Positions 50,829 to 58,410 of a stretch of DNA of 64,000 nt are shown piece by piece (the first letter of the stretch is position 1; each line of letters starts with the position of its first letter). Position numbers and translations under genes: made by a program. Location of the stretch: the NCBI GenBank assembly GCA_024640315.1, contig JAHEFF010000001.1:62001-126000 (forward strand), given 5' to 3'. The notes under the pieces were generated by a model. It did no database searches, was not told the DNA's origin, and saw nothing but the letters and a program-made list of their open reading frames with translations. Source of the stretch: Woeseiaceae bacterium. Lineage in GTDB: Bacteria > Pseudomonadota > Gammaproteobacteria > Steroidobacterales > Woeseiaceae.

Positions 50829-51988
50829 AATTCGATCTTGACGCGCGTATTGAGCGTCGCGGTTCTGACTCCTACAAGTGGGACGACAACGAGAAGTTGT
50901 TCGGTCGCTCCGATTTGCTGCCGTTCTGGGTTGCTGATATGGACTTTGCGACTCCGCAGCCGATACTCGATGCGATATCGGCGCGTTGCGAACATCCGGT
51001 GCTCGGCTACGGAATTCGTTCGGACGAATATTTTACGGCCTTCCAGGATTGGTTTCGAAAGAGACACCAGTGGGATATTCCCCGGCATTGGATGACATTC
51101 AGCCCGCCAAGTTCGATCGTTGGAATTCACGGCGTCATTTCCATGTTGACGAAGCCAGGTGAGACCATCGCCGTTCCAACGCCGACGTACGGACCGTTAA
51201 TCGACCTTGTAGTAAAAAACGATCGCTCCATTATTCGTAGCTCATTGCGAGAGGATGAGGATGGCCGCTTTCATCTCGACGTCGCTGACCTTGAGTCGAA
51301 ACTCGAGGCCGATACACGATTGATTGTCTTTTGCAGCCCGAACAATCCGGTTGGGCGGGTATTCACACGAGACGAGTTGGAAGCACTTGCAGATCTTGCA
51401 AATAGACGAAATCTCATCGTCGTTTCAGATGAAGTGCATTGCGATCTCGTAATGCCTGGCCACCGCCATATACCCTACGGTACGGTCGGTGGTGAAAGAT
51501 CGGTGACTGTCGTTTCGCCGAACAAGACATTCAATACCGCGGGTATCCCGCAGGCGACTTTGATCATGCCTGATCCGGAACTTCGCGACCGTTACAAAGC
51601 GTATCTCGACCGGATGCAACTCAATCACGATAGTACTTTCGGTGCCGAAGGCATGGTGGCCGGCTATCGGCACTGTGCGTTGTGGCTTGACGATGTGATT
51701 ACCTATATCGCCGGCAATCATCAATTCGCAGCCGATTACCTTGAGGAGCACGTAGCCGGTGTCTGCAAGGTCACGGCGGAAGCGACTTACCTCGGTTGGC
51801 TCGACTTCAGGGAAACAGGCCTTGCCCAGGCCGATGTCATGGACAGGCTGGTCAATATCGGCGGCGTCGGACTCTATAGCGGTACGGATTTCGGCGCGGA
51901 GGGCGAGGGCTTCTTTCGCATGAACCTGGCATGCCCGCGAGCGCTGCTGGAACAAGGACTGGAGGGAATCAGGAAGGCGATGAAGTGA
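50819..51988 (+). CDS. PatB/MalY-type pyridoxal-phosphate C-S lyase
   Basis: 389 residues, fold type I aminotransferase family. MalY/PatB features: LLPFWVADMDFATPQPILDA at the N-terminus, the substrate segment CSPNNPVGRVFTRDEL, VSDEVHCDLVM before the cofactor, and the PLP lysine in VVSPNKTFNTAGIPQA near residue 236. Such enzymes cleave cystathionine and related thioethers to pyruvate, ammonia and thiol. The start overlaps the antiporter gene by 10 bases, which suggests linked uptake and breakdown of an S-containing amino acid, but this is inference. Confidence 0.9.
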   Translation: MDVKFDLDARIERRGSDSYKWDDNEKLFGRSDLLPFWVADMDFATPQPILDAISARCEHPVLGYGIRSDEYFTAFQDWFRKRHQWDIPRHWMTFSPPSSIVGIHGVISMLTKPGETIAVPTPTYGPLIDLVVKNDRSIIRSSLREDEDGRFHLDVADLESKLEADTRLIVFCSPNNPVGRVFTRDELEALADLANRRNLIVVSDEVHCDLVMPGHRHIPYGTVGGERSVTVVSPNKTFNTAGIPQATLIMPDPELRDRYKAYLDRMQLNHDSTFGAEGMVAGYRHCALWLDDVITYIAGNHQFAADYLEEHVAGVCKVTAEATYLGWLDFRETGLAQADVMDRLVNIGGVGLYSGTDFGAEGEGFFRMNLACPRALLEQGLEGIRKAMK

Positions 51989-52042
51989 ATGGCAAGCTAT
52001 TGGTTGAACGATTGTTTCAACTCTGCGCTCCTGCCGGCAAAC

Positions 52043-52068
52043 AAAAAAAGCCCCGTGGGGGCTTTTTT
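52043..52068. terminator. bidirectional terminator between PatB-type gene and tRNA-Ser
   Basis: AAAAAAAGCCCC, a 3-4 base loop, and GGGGCTTTTTT form a symmetric hairpin with T-tracts on both strands. It can end the plus-strand antiporter-lyase operon and the minus-strand tRNA-Ser transcript. Confidence 0.9.
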
Positions 52069-52072
52069 GATT

Positions 52073-52163
52073 TGGCGGAGAGGGTGGGATTTGAACCCAC
52101 GAAGGGCTATTAACCCTTGCTGGTTTTCAAGACCAGTGCATTCAACCGCTCTGCCACCTCTCC
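52073..52163 (-). tRNA. tRNA-Ser (anticodon UGA)
   Basis: 91 bases including an encoded CCA. The acceptor GGAGAGG pairs with CCTCTCC (discriminator G). The anticodon stem-loop ACTGGTCTTGAAAACCAG carries TGA, the long variable arm AAGGG/CCCTT is typical of serine tRNAs, and the T-arm is GTGGGTTCAAATCCCAC. The first 22 bases are repeated at 52277-52298 upstream, in a truncated copy. SerS is encoded in the same window. Confidence 0.96.
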
Positions 52164-52240
52164 GAATTGTGCCCTCGATCCAAAAGGACCAGTGCATAGA
52201 CTCGGCGCATCCTGCGCCTCGCCCTGCGGGCGTACTCACT
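52142..52240 (-). repeat. tRNA-Ser leader repeat, proximal copy
   Basis: 99 bases covering the first 22 bases of tRNA-Ser and 77 bases of its upstream flank. A nearly identical copy follows at 52277-52374 (one indel and one substitution). The flank includes the palindromic modules CGCCC-GCA-GGGCG and GGCGCA-GGA-TGCGCC separated by GAG. Confidence 0.95.
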
Positions 52241-52276
52241 TTGTTCGTACGTCCCAATTCGCTTCCTGCGAATTGG
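52241..52276 (-). repeat. palindrome-rich segment between the tRNA-Ser repeats
   Basis: 36 bases with a perfect 9-pair hairpin (CCAATTCGC with GCGAATTGG) directly adjoining the truncated tRNA end, and GTAC-containing inverted sequence. It separates the two copies of the repeat. Confidence 0.8.
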
Positions 52277-52374
52277 TCAACCGCTCTGCCACCTCTCCGA
52301 ATTGTGCCCTCGATCCAAAAGACCAGTGCATAGACTCGGCGCATCCTGCGCCTCGCCCTGCGGGCGTTCTCACT
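52277..52374 (-). repeat. tRNA-Ser leader repeat, distal copy with truncated tRNA 5' end
   Basis: 98 bases, differing from the proximal copy by a single-base indel and one substitution. The tRNA part stops after GGAGAGGTGGCAGAGCGGTTGA, in the D-arm, so no functional tRNA is made from it. Also contained is a 10-base segment (TGCACTGGTC) that occurs inside the mature tRNA right after the D-arm, here displaced into the flank. Confidence 0.95.
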
Positions 52375-52543
52375 TCCAAACTGTCCATGCAGGCGACGGC
52401 GCATTTTGCTGGCTGAGAGGCATCATTTCAACCGAAACGCTTACAATCGTTGATAATAGGCAACCGCAAGGCAAAATCTTGGCGAACCATAGTCCGCAAG
52501 GTCTGTCTCAATTTCCATCACTACCGAAGCGAACGGTTGCAGT
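52375..52543. other. region between tRNA-Ser repeats and the next gene
   Basis: No gene is supported. The two overlapping open frames that span the tRNA and repeats (51989-52333, 51997-52404) have no family similarity and translate structural RNA sequence. Promoter elements for the downstream gene are not clear. Confidence 0.4.
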
Positions 52544-53422
52544 ATGACTACTAAAATCAATAAGAACAAATGGTTACACGTATTTCTTGCAGCGATCTTT
52601 GTTGTTTTGTCCGGGATTTCAGTTGCTGACATTCACGATGACCTGATGACCGAATTCAGGCAACTTGAAAAAAGCGGCAGTGCATCCGGGCAGGCGTGGT
52701 TTGAGCTGGCGGGTAAGGCCCGCGCAGCTGAATCGCTGGATGTGGCTGGTCAGGCGCTGGAACGGGCGGCGGCAAATGGCTTCTCACCGGTTCGGGTCAG
52801 CGTTGAGAAATCGCGGCAATTGATTGCAGGCGATGAACCGAAACTGGCCATAGCGGAGCTGCAAGGTCTGGTCGACCAGGGTTTAATCTCAGTGGGCTTT
52901 TTAACCGGCGACCCGGTGATCAATTCGCTCGCGGGAAATGCGGATTACGACGCGTTTATCGATAACGTGACCAAGCTGGCCTATCCATGTGAGCAACAGG
53001 AAGGTTTTTCAGATTTCGATTTTTGGATCGGCGATTGGGATGTGCATGTCGCCAATGGTACACCTGCGGGGAGTAACTCGATTACTCGTGAGGAACGAGG
53101 TTGTGTGCTGGTTGAGCATTGGGTCAACGTGAACGGCGGCACCGGAATGAGCATCAATTACCTGGACAAGATCACGGATGAATGGGTGCAGGTCTGGAAC
53201 GCGGAGGGCGGCAGTCAGATCAATATGCGCGGTGGCCTTACGGATGACGGCATGGCAATGGAAGGCACTCTTCACACGATATCGACTGGAGTGACACAGC
53301 CATTTCGTGCGCTCTTCACGTTACTGCCGGATGGGCGTGTGCGACAATACTTCGAGCAGTCCAATGACGATGGCGCCACTTGGGTGCCATGGTTTGAAGG
53401 CTTTTACACCCGCAAAAATTAA
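52544..53422 (+). CDS. exported protein with DUF1579-like C-terminal domain
   Basis: 292 residues. A signal peptide (residues 1-28, ending SVA) is followed by a helical, TPR-like segment (about residues 35-140, with AWFELAGKARAAESLDVAGQAL). A beta-rich C-terminal domain starts SDFDFWIGDWDVHVANG near residue 161. The FDFWIGDWDV type start is shared with lipocalin-like DUF1579-related proteins that end in a YTRK-type strand. The function is unknown; a hydrophobic ligand pocket is possible. The next gene follows after 15 bases. Confidence 0.7.
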   Translation: MTTKINKNKWLHVFLAAIFVVLSGISVADIHDDLMTEFRQLEKSGSASGQAWFELAGKARAAESLDVAGQALERAAANGFSPVRVSVEKSRQLIAGDEPKLAIAELQGLVDQGLISVGFLTGDPVINSLAGNADYDAFIDNVTKLAYPCEQQEGFSDFDFWIGDWDVHVANGTPAGSNSITREERGCVLVEHWVNVNGGTGMSINYLDKITDEWVQVWNAEGGSQINMRGGLTDDGMAMEGTLHTISTGVTQPFRALFTLLPDGRVRQYFEQSNDDGATWVPWFEGFYTRKN

Positions 53423-53437
53423 TAGAGAGAAGTAATC

Positions 53438-53752
53438 TTGAATCAGCAGTTCCGACACAGGCAATTTCCTGCAGGCAATCCGCTCGCCAACGTGCTGGTG
53501 GTCATTGTCGGTATGGTGGTGATATCCCTGTCACTGGCGCTGGGTTTTGTCGTTTTCGTCGGAATTGCAGGCTTCTTGCTGGTGATGGGGCTCGTAATGC
53601 GTGTCCGCAACTGGTGGCTTGCGCGCGGAATTCGTGCCCGGACGGGATCTGATCAATCGGGCAGGCCGGCGTCGTCGCCCGGGCAGCGGCACATCATCGA
53701 AGGCGAGTACCAGGAAGTCGGCAAGTCGACTGACAGCCAGGATAGATCCTGA
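53438..53752 (+). CDS. small membrane protein of unknown function
   Basis: 104 residues, starting at TTG after an AGAGAGAAG ribosome binding site. Two hydrophobic spans (about residues 17-55: NVLVVIVGMVVISLSLALGF and FVGIAGFLLVMGLVMRV) are followed by a basic, then acidic, soluble tail with HIIEGEYQEVG. It is not recognised as a named family. It lies in a same-strand run between the DUF1579-like gene and the histidine phosphatase gene. Confidence 0.6.
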   Translation: MNQQFRHRQFPAGNPLANVLVVIVGMVVISLSLALGFVVFVGIAGFLLVMGLVMRVRNWWLARGIRARTGSDQSGRPASSPGQRHIIEGEYQEVGKSTDSQDRS

Positions 53753-53793
53753 AACGTAGTCAAAACGCTTAAAAACTCGTAAGCTCGATCTTC

Positions 53794-54417
53794 ATGGCAA
53801 ACGGCAGAGCAGATCCGGATCGACGCAGGAAGCGCCGCAAGCGCCGCATCCAGGCGATCGTCATCTATACGGCTATTGCCGTCGGGCTCGCATGGTTCTT
53901 TGAGTCCCAGGCGACCACGACCATGATCTTCGTTCGCCACGCCGAGAAAGCCCTGATACCGGTAGGAGATCCGGGGTTATCCCCCGAAGGACAGGGCCGG
54001 GCGGCGGAACTTGCACGCCAGCTCGTGGATGCGGATGTTGTGGCCGGAATTGACGCCATTTACTCGACGCCGTTCCGGCGCACAGTCGAGACAGCTCAGC
54101 CCGTTGCCGACCTGCTTGGGCTCGAGATCAATCGTTACGATCCCGACGACAACGAAGCGGTTCTGGCACGGATTCTGAGAAATCACAAAGGCAAGATCAT
54201 CCTCGTGGTTGGGCATAGCGATACCCTGCCTGCGCTGATCGCTGATCTCGGCGCAAGCAAGAAGGTGCCGCCGATAGCCGAGCTCGAGTACGACAACATC
54301 TACGTGATATCGATTCCCTGGTTTGGCAAAACCAAGACAATTCGACTTCGATATGGCGAGCCGTACACGGGCAAGCCGGCAGACGAGAGTAATTCCGGCG
54401 TCAATATGACGAAATAG
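53794..54417 (+). CDS. membrane-anchored histidine phosphatase (SixA/PGM-like)
   Basis: 207 residues. A very basic N-terminus (residues 1-20) precedes one membrane span (about 21-38), so the catalytic domain is probably periplasmic. The RHA motif (IFVRHAEK, near residue 48) provides the phospho-accepting histidine, and the second histidine is in VVGHSDTLPAL near residue 145. It resembles SixA and phosphoglycerate mutase-like phosphatases. The substrate is unknown. Confidence 0.85.
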   Translation: MANGRADPDRRRKRRKRRIQAIVIYTAIAVGLAWFFESQATTTMIFVRHAEKALIPVGDPGLSPEGQGRAAELARQLVDADVVAGIDAIYSTPFRRTVETAQPVADLLGLEINRYDPDDNEAVLARILRNHKGKIILVVGHSDTLPALIADLGASKKVPPIAELEYDNIYVISIPWFGKTKTIRLRYGEPYTGKPADESNSGVNMTK

Positions 54418-54444
54418 TCATTCGGCACCGATAGGGCAATCGGC

Positions 54445-54861
54445 ATGATCTTGCAGCAAGAGTTGAGTATCCCCACCGATGGTCGTGGAACCTACGACCT
54501 GAGCAGCCAAATCCAGAAAATTGTCGCTGCGTCCGGAATAAGCACCGGCATTTGCCATGTATTCGTCCGGCACACAAGCGCATCATTGATGCTGTGTGAG
54601 AACGCCGATCCGGCCGTCCGGCACGACCTGGAGACATTCATGCAGCGCCAGGCGCCCGACGGCGATCCGATGTTTACGCATACCGCAGAGGGTCCGGATG
54701 ATATGCCGGCACACGTGCGCAGCATTCTGACCCAATCAGATTTGAATCTCCCGGTAACGGAGGGTCGGTGCGCGCTTGGTACCTGGCAGGGCGTCTATCT
54801 ATGGGAGCACCGCTTCGCACCACATCAGCGCAAGGTGATGCTCACGATTACGGGCGAGTGA
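54445..54861 (+). CDS. YjbQ/UPF0047 family protein
   Basis: 138 residues. The family signature FVRHTSASLMLCENADPAVRHDLETFM (residues 36-62) and the C-terminal LGTWQGVYLWEHR are intact. Members can show secondary thiamine-phosphate synthase activity in E. coli, and the physiological role is uncertain. It is convergent with the peroxiredoxin gene, with only 3 bases between stops. Confidence 0.92.
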   Translation: MILQQELSIPTDGRGTYDLSSQIQKIVAASGISTGICHVFVRHTSASLMLCENADPAVRHDLETFMQRQAPDGDPMFTHTAEGPDDMPAHVRSILTQSDLNLPVTEGRCALGTWQGVYLWEHRFAPHQRKVMLTITGE

Positions 54862-54864
54862 GCC

Positions 54865-55356
54865 TCATTCCGACTCCGGGTTCGGCTGAACTTTCATGCC
54901 CGCGGATTCCCGCAGAACGATGGCCTTCCTGATGAAATCCTCGTGCTTGCCGATTTTGAGGTCTGCCTGTAAAACACCCTGGACCTTCTGGCCCTGGCTG
55001 ATCAGGTAGGTAACACGACGAACGCCGAAACCCAGGGGTCCATCCGCGTCATACATGCGAATAGCGACTTTGTCGATATCGCAGACCAGGGTGAACGGCA
55101 GATTGTGTTCTTCCTTGAAGCGTCTATGGCTTTCCTGGTCCTGCGGGCTTATACCGATGACTTCCAGGCCAACGGACAATATGTCGTCATGGATATCACG
55201 AATAGCGCACGCCTCTTTCGTGCATCCCGGCGTGAAATCCGCAGGGTAGAAATACAGGACGAGGGCGTTCTCCTGCAGGCGTTTCGTCAGCGAAACGTCA
55301 TTTCCGTTCTCGTCCGGGAGAATAAACTCCGGCGCAACGTCACCCACTTTCAACAT
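54865..55356 (-). CDS. bcp: peroxiredoxin of the BCP/PrxQ type
   Basis: 163 residues. The AhpC/TSA fold with FYPADFTPGCTKEACAIRD holds the peroxidatic cysteine and a second cysteine five residues later, the arrangement of atypical 2-Cys BCP enzymes. It reduces hydrogen peroxide and organic peroxides with thioredoxin, and thioredoxin reductase is encoded at 39 kb. The downstream half is slightly divergent and has a longer C-terminal tail than E. coli Bcp. Confidence 0.88.
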   Translation of the reverse strand: MLKVGDVAPEFILPDENGNDVSLTKRLQENALVLYFYPADFTPGCTKEACAIRDIHDDILSVGLEVIGISPQDQESHRRFKEEHNLPFTLVCDIDKVAIRMYDADGPLGFGVRRVTYLISQGQKVQGVLQADLKIGKHEDFIRKAIVLRESAGMKVQPNPESE

Positions 55357-55358
55357 TG

Positions 55359-55829
55359 TCAGGTTTCCCCTTGTGTCGCGAAATTCAATTCTATGACCAG
55401 GTAGCCGGTCTTCTTCATGCCGGGCGTCTGGCAGGTCTTCTGTGCACGGTGGTTACCTTTGTCGACATCCAGGCGAAGTCCACATGCGCCGTCGTCCGCC
55501 TTGGCCTGCGATTCTACATGTTTGTCCATCGCCGAAAAGACTCCCTTGGCCCGGCACGGACTGGTTACGTAATCGCTCTGAATCCACCGGTGCGTTTCAT
55601 TTCGCCAGTCACCCCACTCACAGGTGATCATGATCTGCCCGGCGGTCTCGCCATCCACGATCGCCAGCCAATAGCGGCCTTTGCCGGGATCGGCGAGAAG
55701 TGCCGTGAAACCGGGACCGATGATGTCCTGCTGCAGTGCCTTGTCTTCGGTTTGTTCCGCCATTCGGGCATTGAAGTCTGCAGGTCCTAATGGGTCGGGC
55801 GGTTTCGCATCGCGTATCTCGATATTCAA
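55359..55829 (-). CDS. GNAT family N-acetyltransferase
   Basis: 156 residues. GNAT features are GRYWLAIVDGETAGQIMITCEW (residues 51-72), RAKGVFSAMDKHVE (acetyl-CoA loop region), and LRLDVDKGNHRAQKTCQTPGMKKTGY near the C-terminus. The substrate is unknown. It starts upstream of and runs in the same direction as the peroxiredoxin gene, with only 2 bases between them. Confidence 0.85.
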   Translation of the reverse strand: MNIEIRDAKPPDPLGPADFNARMAEQTEDKALQQDIIGPGFTALLADPGKGRYWLAIVDGETAGQIMITCEWGDWRNETHRWIQSDYVTSPCRAKGVFSAMDKHVESQAKADDGACGLRLDVDKGNHRAQKTCQTPGMKKTGYLVIELNFATQGET

Positions 55830-55992
55830 GCGTTTGTATTTCCTGAGGTTTAGCGTTGTCGAAATTTGCCGTCAATGCTTTCGCCGCTTGCATTATAATT
55901 GACCACATCAAAATAACCGGGCGCAGCACGCCCGCACAATTCGACTGGCAAAATCCGCTGGTCTCCCAATATATTTCAATGAGGCGTTATCC

Positions 55993-57960
55993 ATGCAAAG
56001 CATCAAATCGTGGACCGTATTTATAGTGGCCGCCCTGGCACTAACGGCTTGCAGCAAGAGCGAACCGCCCGCCGAAGCAGCGCCAACCGCCGACGCACCG
56101 GTTGTCGCCGCTCCCGTGACTATTCCCAAATACAGCGCCGAGGCGTTTTTTGCGACTACCAGCTACGGGCTGGTTGGAGGATCCGCAAAGGCTTTTTCAC
56201 CGGATGGGGCCGCACTGCTGGTTTCATCAGACAAAACCGGCGTATTCAACGCGTACAGATTGCCAGTTGATGGAAGTCCCGCCACTCAGTTGACCGAGTC
56301 GGATGACAACGCCGTGTTTGCGGTCAGCTGGTTTCCTCGCGATACACGAATTCTCTATACCTACGATGGCGGCGGCAATGAACTGAATCACATCGTCGTT
56401 CGTGAAACAGACGGATCGAGCCGCGACCTGACGCCTGGTGATTCGTTGAAGGCCCAGTTCATCAGCTGGAGTGGTGACGATGAAAGTTTCTACCTGACCA
56501 CCACAGAACGGAACCAGACGAGTTTCGACCTTTATCGATATTCGGTGGAAGACTACAGCAGAGAGCTCGTGTATGAGAATCCGGGGTTTCAGATCAGTGC
56601 AATTAGTTCGGATGGACGCTGGCTGGCCCTCGACAAGCCGCGGACAAGCGCCGACTCGGATATATACGTCGTTGATCTTCAAAGCGACAGCCCGGAGCCG
56701 GTTCTGATTACGGCGCACGACGGGAATATCGAGTATTCCACGTTCGATTTCCTTGCTGATAACGAGCATCTTGTGTACGGCACGGATGAACACGGGGAAT
56801 TTCGTCAGGCCTGGAGTTACAACCTGGAGAGTGGCGATAAGTCCGCGCTTGTCGTGTCTGACTGGGACGTCAGCTACGTCAGCAACTCACCGTCCGGCAG
56901 GTATCTGATTTATGGAATCAATGTCGATGCGCGAACAGAGGTGACGGTGCGTGACCTCGAAACCGACAACGCAGTTAAACTACCGGAATTGCCGCCAGGC
57001 GATTTGGGCAGCGTGCGTTTCTCGGCGGATGAGTCGCATATCGCCTTGATCGTCAATGCCGATAACTCTCCGTCCAATGTTCACGTCATTGATCTCGAGC
57101 AGGGCAATACACGTCAGCTGACGGATGCATTAAGCCCTGAAATTGACCAGGCACATCTCGTAATGAGCGAAGTGATTCGGTATGAGAGTTTTGACGGGCT
57201 CGAGATTCCGTCTATTCTTTACAAGCCGCATGGTGCAAGCGCCGAAAATCCGGTACCGGGCATGGTGCTGGTGCATGGTGGGCCTGGTGGCCAGACGCGT
57301 ACCGGATATCGCGCGATGGTGCAGCATCTCGTCAATCACGGCTACGCGGTGCTCGGCGCGAACAATCGTGGCTCCTCGGGCTATGGCAAGACCTTCTTTC
57401 ACCTGGATGACAAACGTCACGGCGAAGAGGATTTGCAGGACATCGTTTACGGTCGCAAATACCTGGAATCACTTGACTGGATCGACGGCGAGAAGGTGGG
57501 TGTCATTGGTGGATCCTACGGCGGTTACATGACCGCTGCCGCGCTGGCATTCGAACCGGAAGCATTTGATGTCGGCATCGATATTTTCGGTGTCACAAAC
57601 TGGGTCCGAACGCTGGAGAGCATTCCGCCATGGTGGGAGTCATTCAAAGAATCACTTTATGACGAAATGGGTGATCCGGCGACCGATGCGGAACGGCACC
57701 GCCGCATTTCTCCCTTATTTCACGCGAGTAATATCATCAAACCAACGCTGGTGATCCAGGGATCAAATGATCCGCGAGTGCTGCAGGTCGAAAGTGACGA
57801 ACTGGTTGCTGCTATCCAGGCCAATGAAGTGCCGGTCGAATACATTGTGTTCCCGGATGAGGGCCACGGATTTCGCAAGAAGGTTAACCAAATCGCGGCT
57901 TCCAATGCCTACGTGAAGTTTCTGGATACTCACCTGAAAGGCGGGGCTGACGACGAGTGA
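55993..57960 (+). CDS. S9 family (prolyl oligopeptidase-type) lipoprotein peptidase
   Basis: 655 residues. A lipobox LTAC near residue 20 predicts an acylated, envelope-bound protein with a Pro/Ala-rich linker. A beta-propeller (about residues 50-390) gates an alpha/beta hydrolase domain. The catalytic triad is visible: Ser in GGSYGGYM near residue 512, Asp in QGSNDPRV near 596, and His in DEGHGF near 630. Family members cleave short peptides, acylaminoacyl peptides or dipeptides from the N-terminus. A perfect hairpin follows the stop. Confidence 0.92.
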   Translation: MQSIKSWTVFIVAALALTACSKSEPPAEAAPTADAPVVAAPVTIPKYSAEAFFATTSYGLVGGSAKAFSPDGAALLVSSDKTGVFNAYRLPVDGSPATQLTESDDNAVFAVSWFPRDTRILYTYDGGGNELNHIVVRETDGSSRDLTPGDSLKAQFISWSGDDESFYLTTTERNQTSFDLYRYSVEDYSRELVYENPGFQISAISSDGRWLALDKPRTSADSDIYVVDLQSDSPEPVLITAHDGNIEYSTFDFLADNEHLVYGTDEHGEFRQAWSYNLESGDKSALVVSDWDVSYVSNSPSGRYLIYGINVDARTEVTVRDLETDNAVKLPELPPGDLGSVRFSADESHIALIVNADNSPSNVHVIDLEQGNTRQLTDALSPEIDQAHLVMSEVIRYESFDGLEIPSILYKPHGASAENPVPGMVLVHGGPGGQTRTGYRAMVQHLVNHGYAVLGANNRGSSGYGKTFFHLDDKRHGEEDLQDIVYGRKYLESLDWIDGEKVGVIGGSYGGYMTAAALAFEPEAFDVGIDIFGVTNWVRTLESIPPWWESFKESLYDEMGDPATDAERHRRISPLFHASNIIKPTLVIQGSNDPRVLQVESDELVAAIQANEVPVEYIVFPDEGHGFRKKVNQIAASNAYVKFLDTHLKGGADDE

Positions 57961-57966
57961 TGGTTT

Positions 57967-57995
57967 GTGGCGCGATTCTGCTGGAATCGCGCCAC
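57967..57995 (+). terminator. 12-base-pair hairpin after the S9 peptidase
   Basis: GTGGCGCGATTC and GAATCGCGCCAC form a perfect stem with a 5-base loop, 6 bases after the stop. There is no T-tract, so it may serve as a transcript-end stabiliser or belong to the adjoining palindrome array. Confidence 0.55.
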
Positions 57996-58001
57996 CATAC
58001 T

Positions 58002-58036
58002 CCGGTCGCGCAGTTGGGTGAACGTCTGTTGGGGCG
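58002..58036 (+). repeat. degenerate third copy of the tRNA-Arg 5' fragment
   Basis: CCGGTCGCGCAGTTGGGTGAACG matches the truncated tRNA-Arg fragment at 58090-58113 with a few changes, including the junction GGTGAACG. It represents an older duplication. Confidence 0.7.
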
Positions 58037-58062
58037 TAAGTGCTGCTTCTCACCAACACTAA

Positions 58063-58106
58063 AAACTGAAACAATATTGAAAACAATGCCCCGGTAGCTC
58101 AGTTGG
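58063..58106 (+). repeat. tRNA-Arg leader repeat, distal copy with truncated tRNA
   Basis: 44 bases, identical to 58257-58300: 25 bases of flank plus the first 19 bases of tRNA-Arg. The tRNA part stops in the D-loop (GCCCCGGTAGCTCAGTTGG), so it cannot fold into a tRNA. Confidence 0.97.
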
Positions 58107-58256
58107 GTGAACGACGGTTGGCGCATATGCGCCAAGTCCGAGCACTGCTCGGACAGGAGTGAACGCGCCGAGCCTGCAGGCGAGGGGCCGGGCCCGAGGT
58201 TCAAAGAACCGAGGGGAGCACCTGCAGCGCGAAGCGCTGCTGTTCAACGACAAGAC
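58107..58256 (+). repeat. palindrome array between the tRNA-Arg repeats
   Basis: 150 bases made almost entirely of short perfect palindromes: TTGGCGCATATGCGCCAA, GTCCGAGCACTGCTCGGAC, GCCTGCAGGC, GGGCCGGGCCC, GGTTCAAAGAACC and AGCGCGAAGCGCT. Several are followed by GAG or GAGG. It resembles in style, and partly in sequence (AGTGA..CGC...GGGCGAGG), the segment at the tRNA-Ser locus. Confidence 0.9.
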
Positions 58257-58300
58257 AAACTGAAACAATATTGAAAACAATGCCCCGGTAGCTCAGTTGG
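58257..58300 (+). repeat. tRNA-Arg leader repeat, proximal copy
   Basis: Identical to 58063-58106, with the copy continuing into the complete tRNA-Arg gene. Confidence 0.97.
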
Positions 58301-58358
58301 ATAGAGCACCAGATTCCTAATCTGGGGGTCCCATGTTCGAATCATGGTCGGGGTACCA
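58282..58358 (+). tRNA. tRNA-Arg (anticodon CCU)
   Basis: 77 bases including an encoded CCA. The acceptor GCCCCGG pairs with TCGGGGT (one G-U at each end), and the D-arm is GCTCAGTTGGATAGAGC. The anticodon stem-loop CCAGATTCCTAATCTGG carries CCT, reading AGG codons, and the T-arm is CATGTTCGAATCATG. The first 19 bases are duplicated upstream. Confidence 0.95.
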
Positions 58359-58410
58359 ATTCAGAGTCAGGGCCGCAGGCGCGCCTGAGCGCTGGCATAC
58401 AAATTTGGAA

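Noticed and set aside
52277..52298. A second functional tRNA-Ser
   Set aside because: Only the first 22 bases are present, without an anticodon arm.
51989..52416. Three open frames of 99-135 codons around the tRNA-Ser
   Set aside because: They run through the tRNA and the duplicated leader; the apparent internal protein repeats come from the DNA repeats.
58063..58106. A second functional tRNA-Arg
   Set aside because: The copy ends at nucleotide 19 in the D-loop; anticodon, variable and T arms are missing.
57967..58358. A genomic island integrated at tRNA-Arg
   Set aside because: No integrase, direct repeat of the tRNA 3' end or foreign cargo genes are visible; the repeats involve the 5' end only and span under 400 bases.
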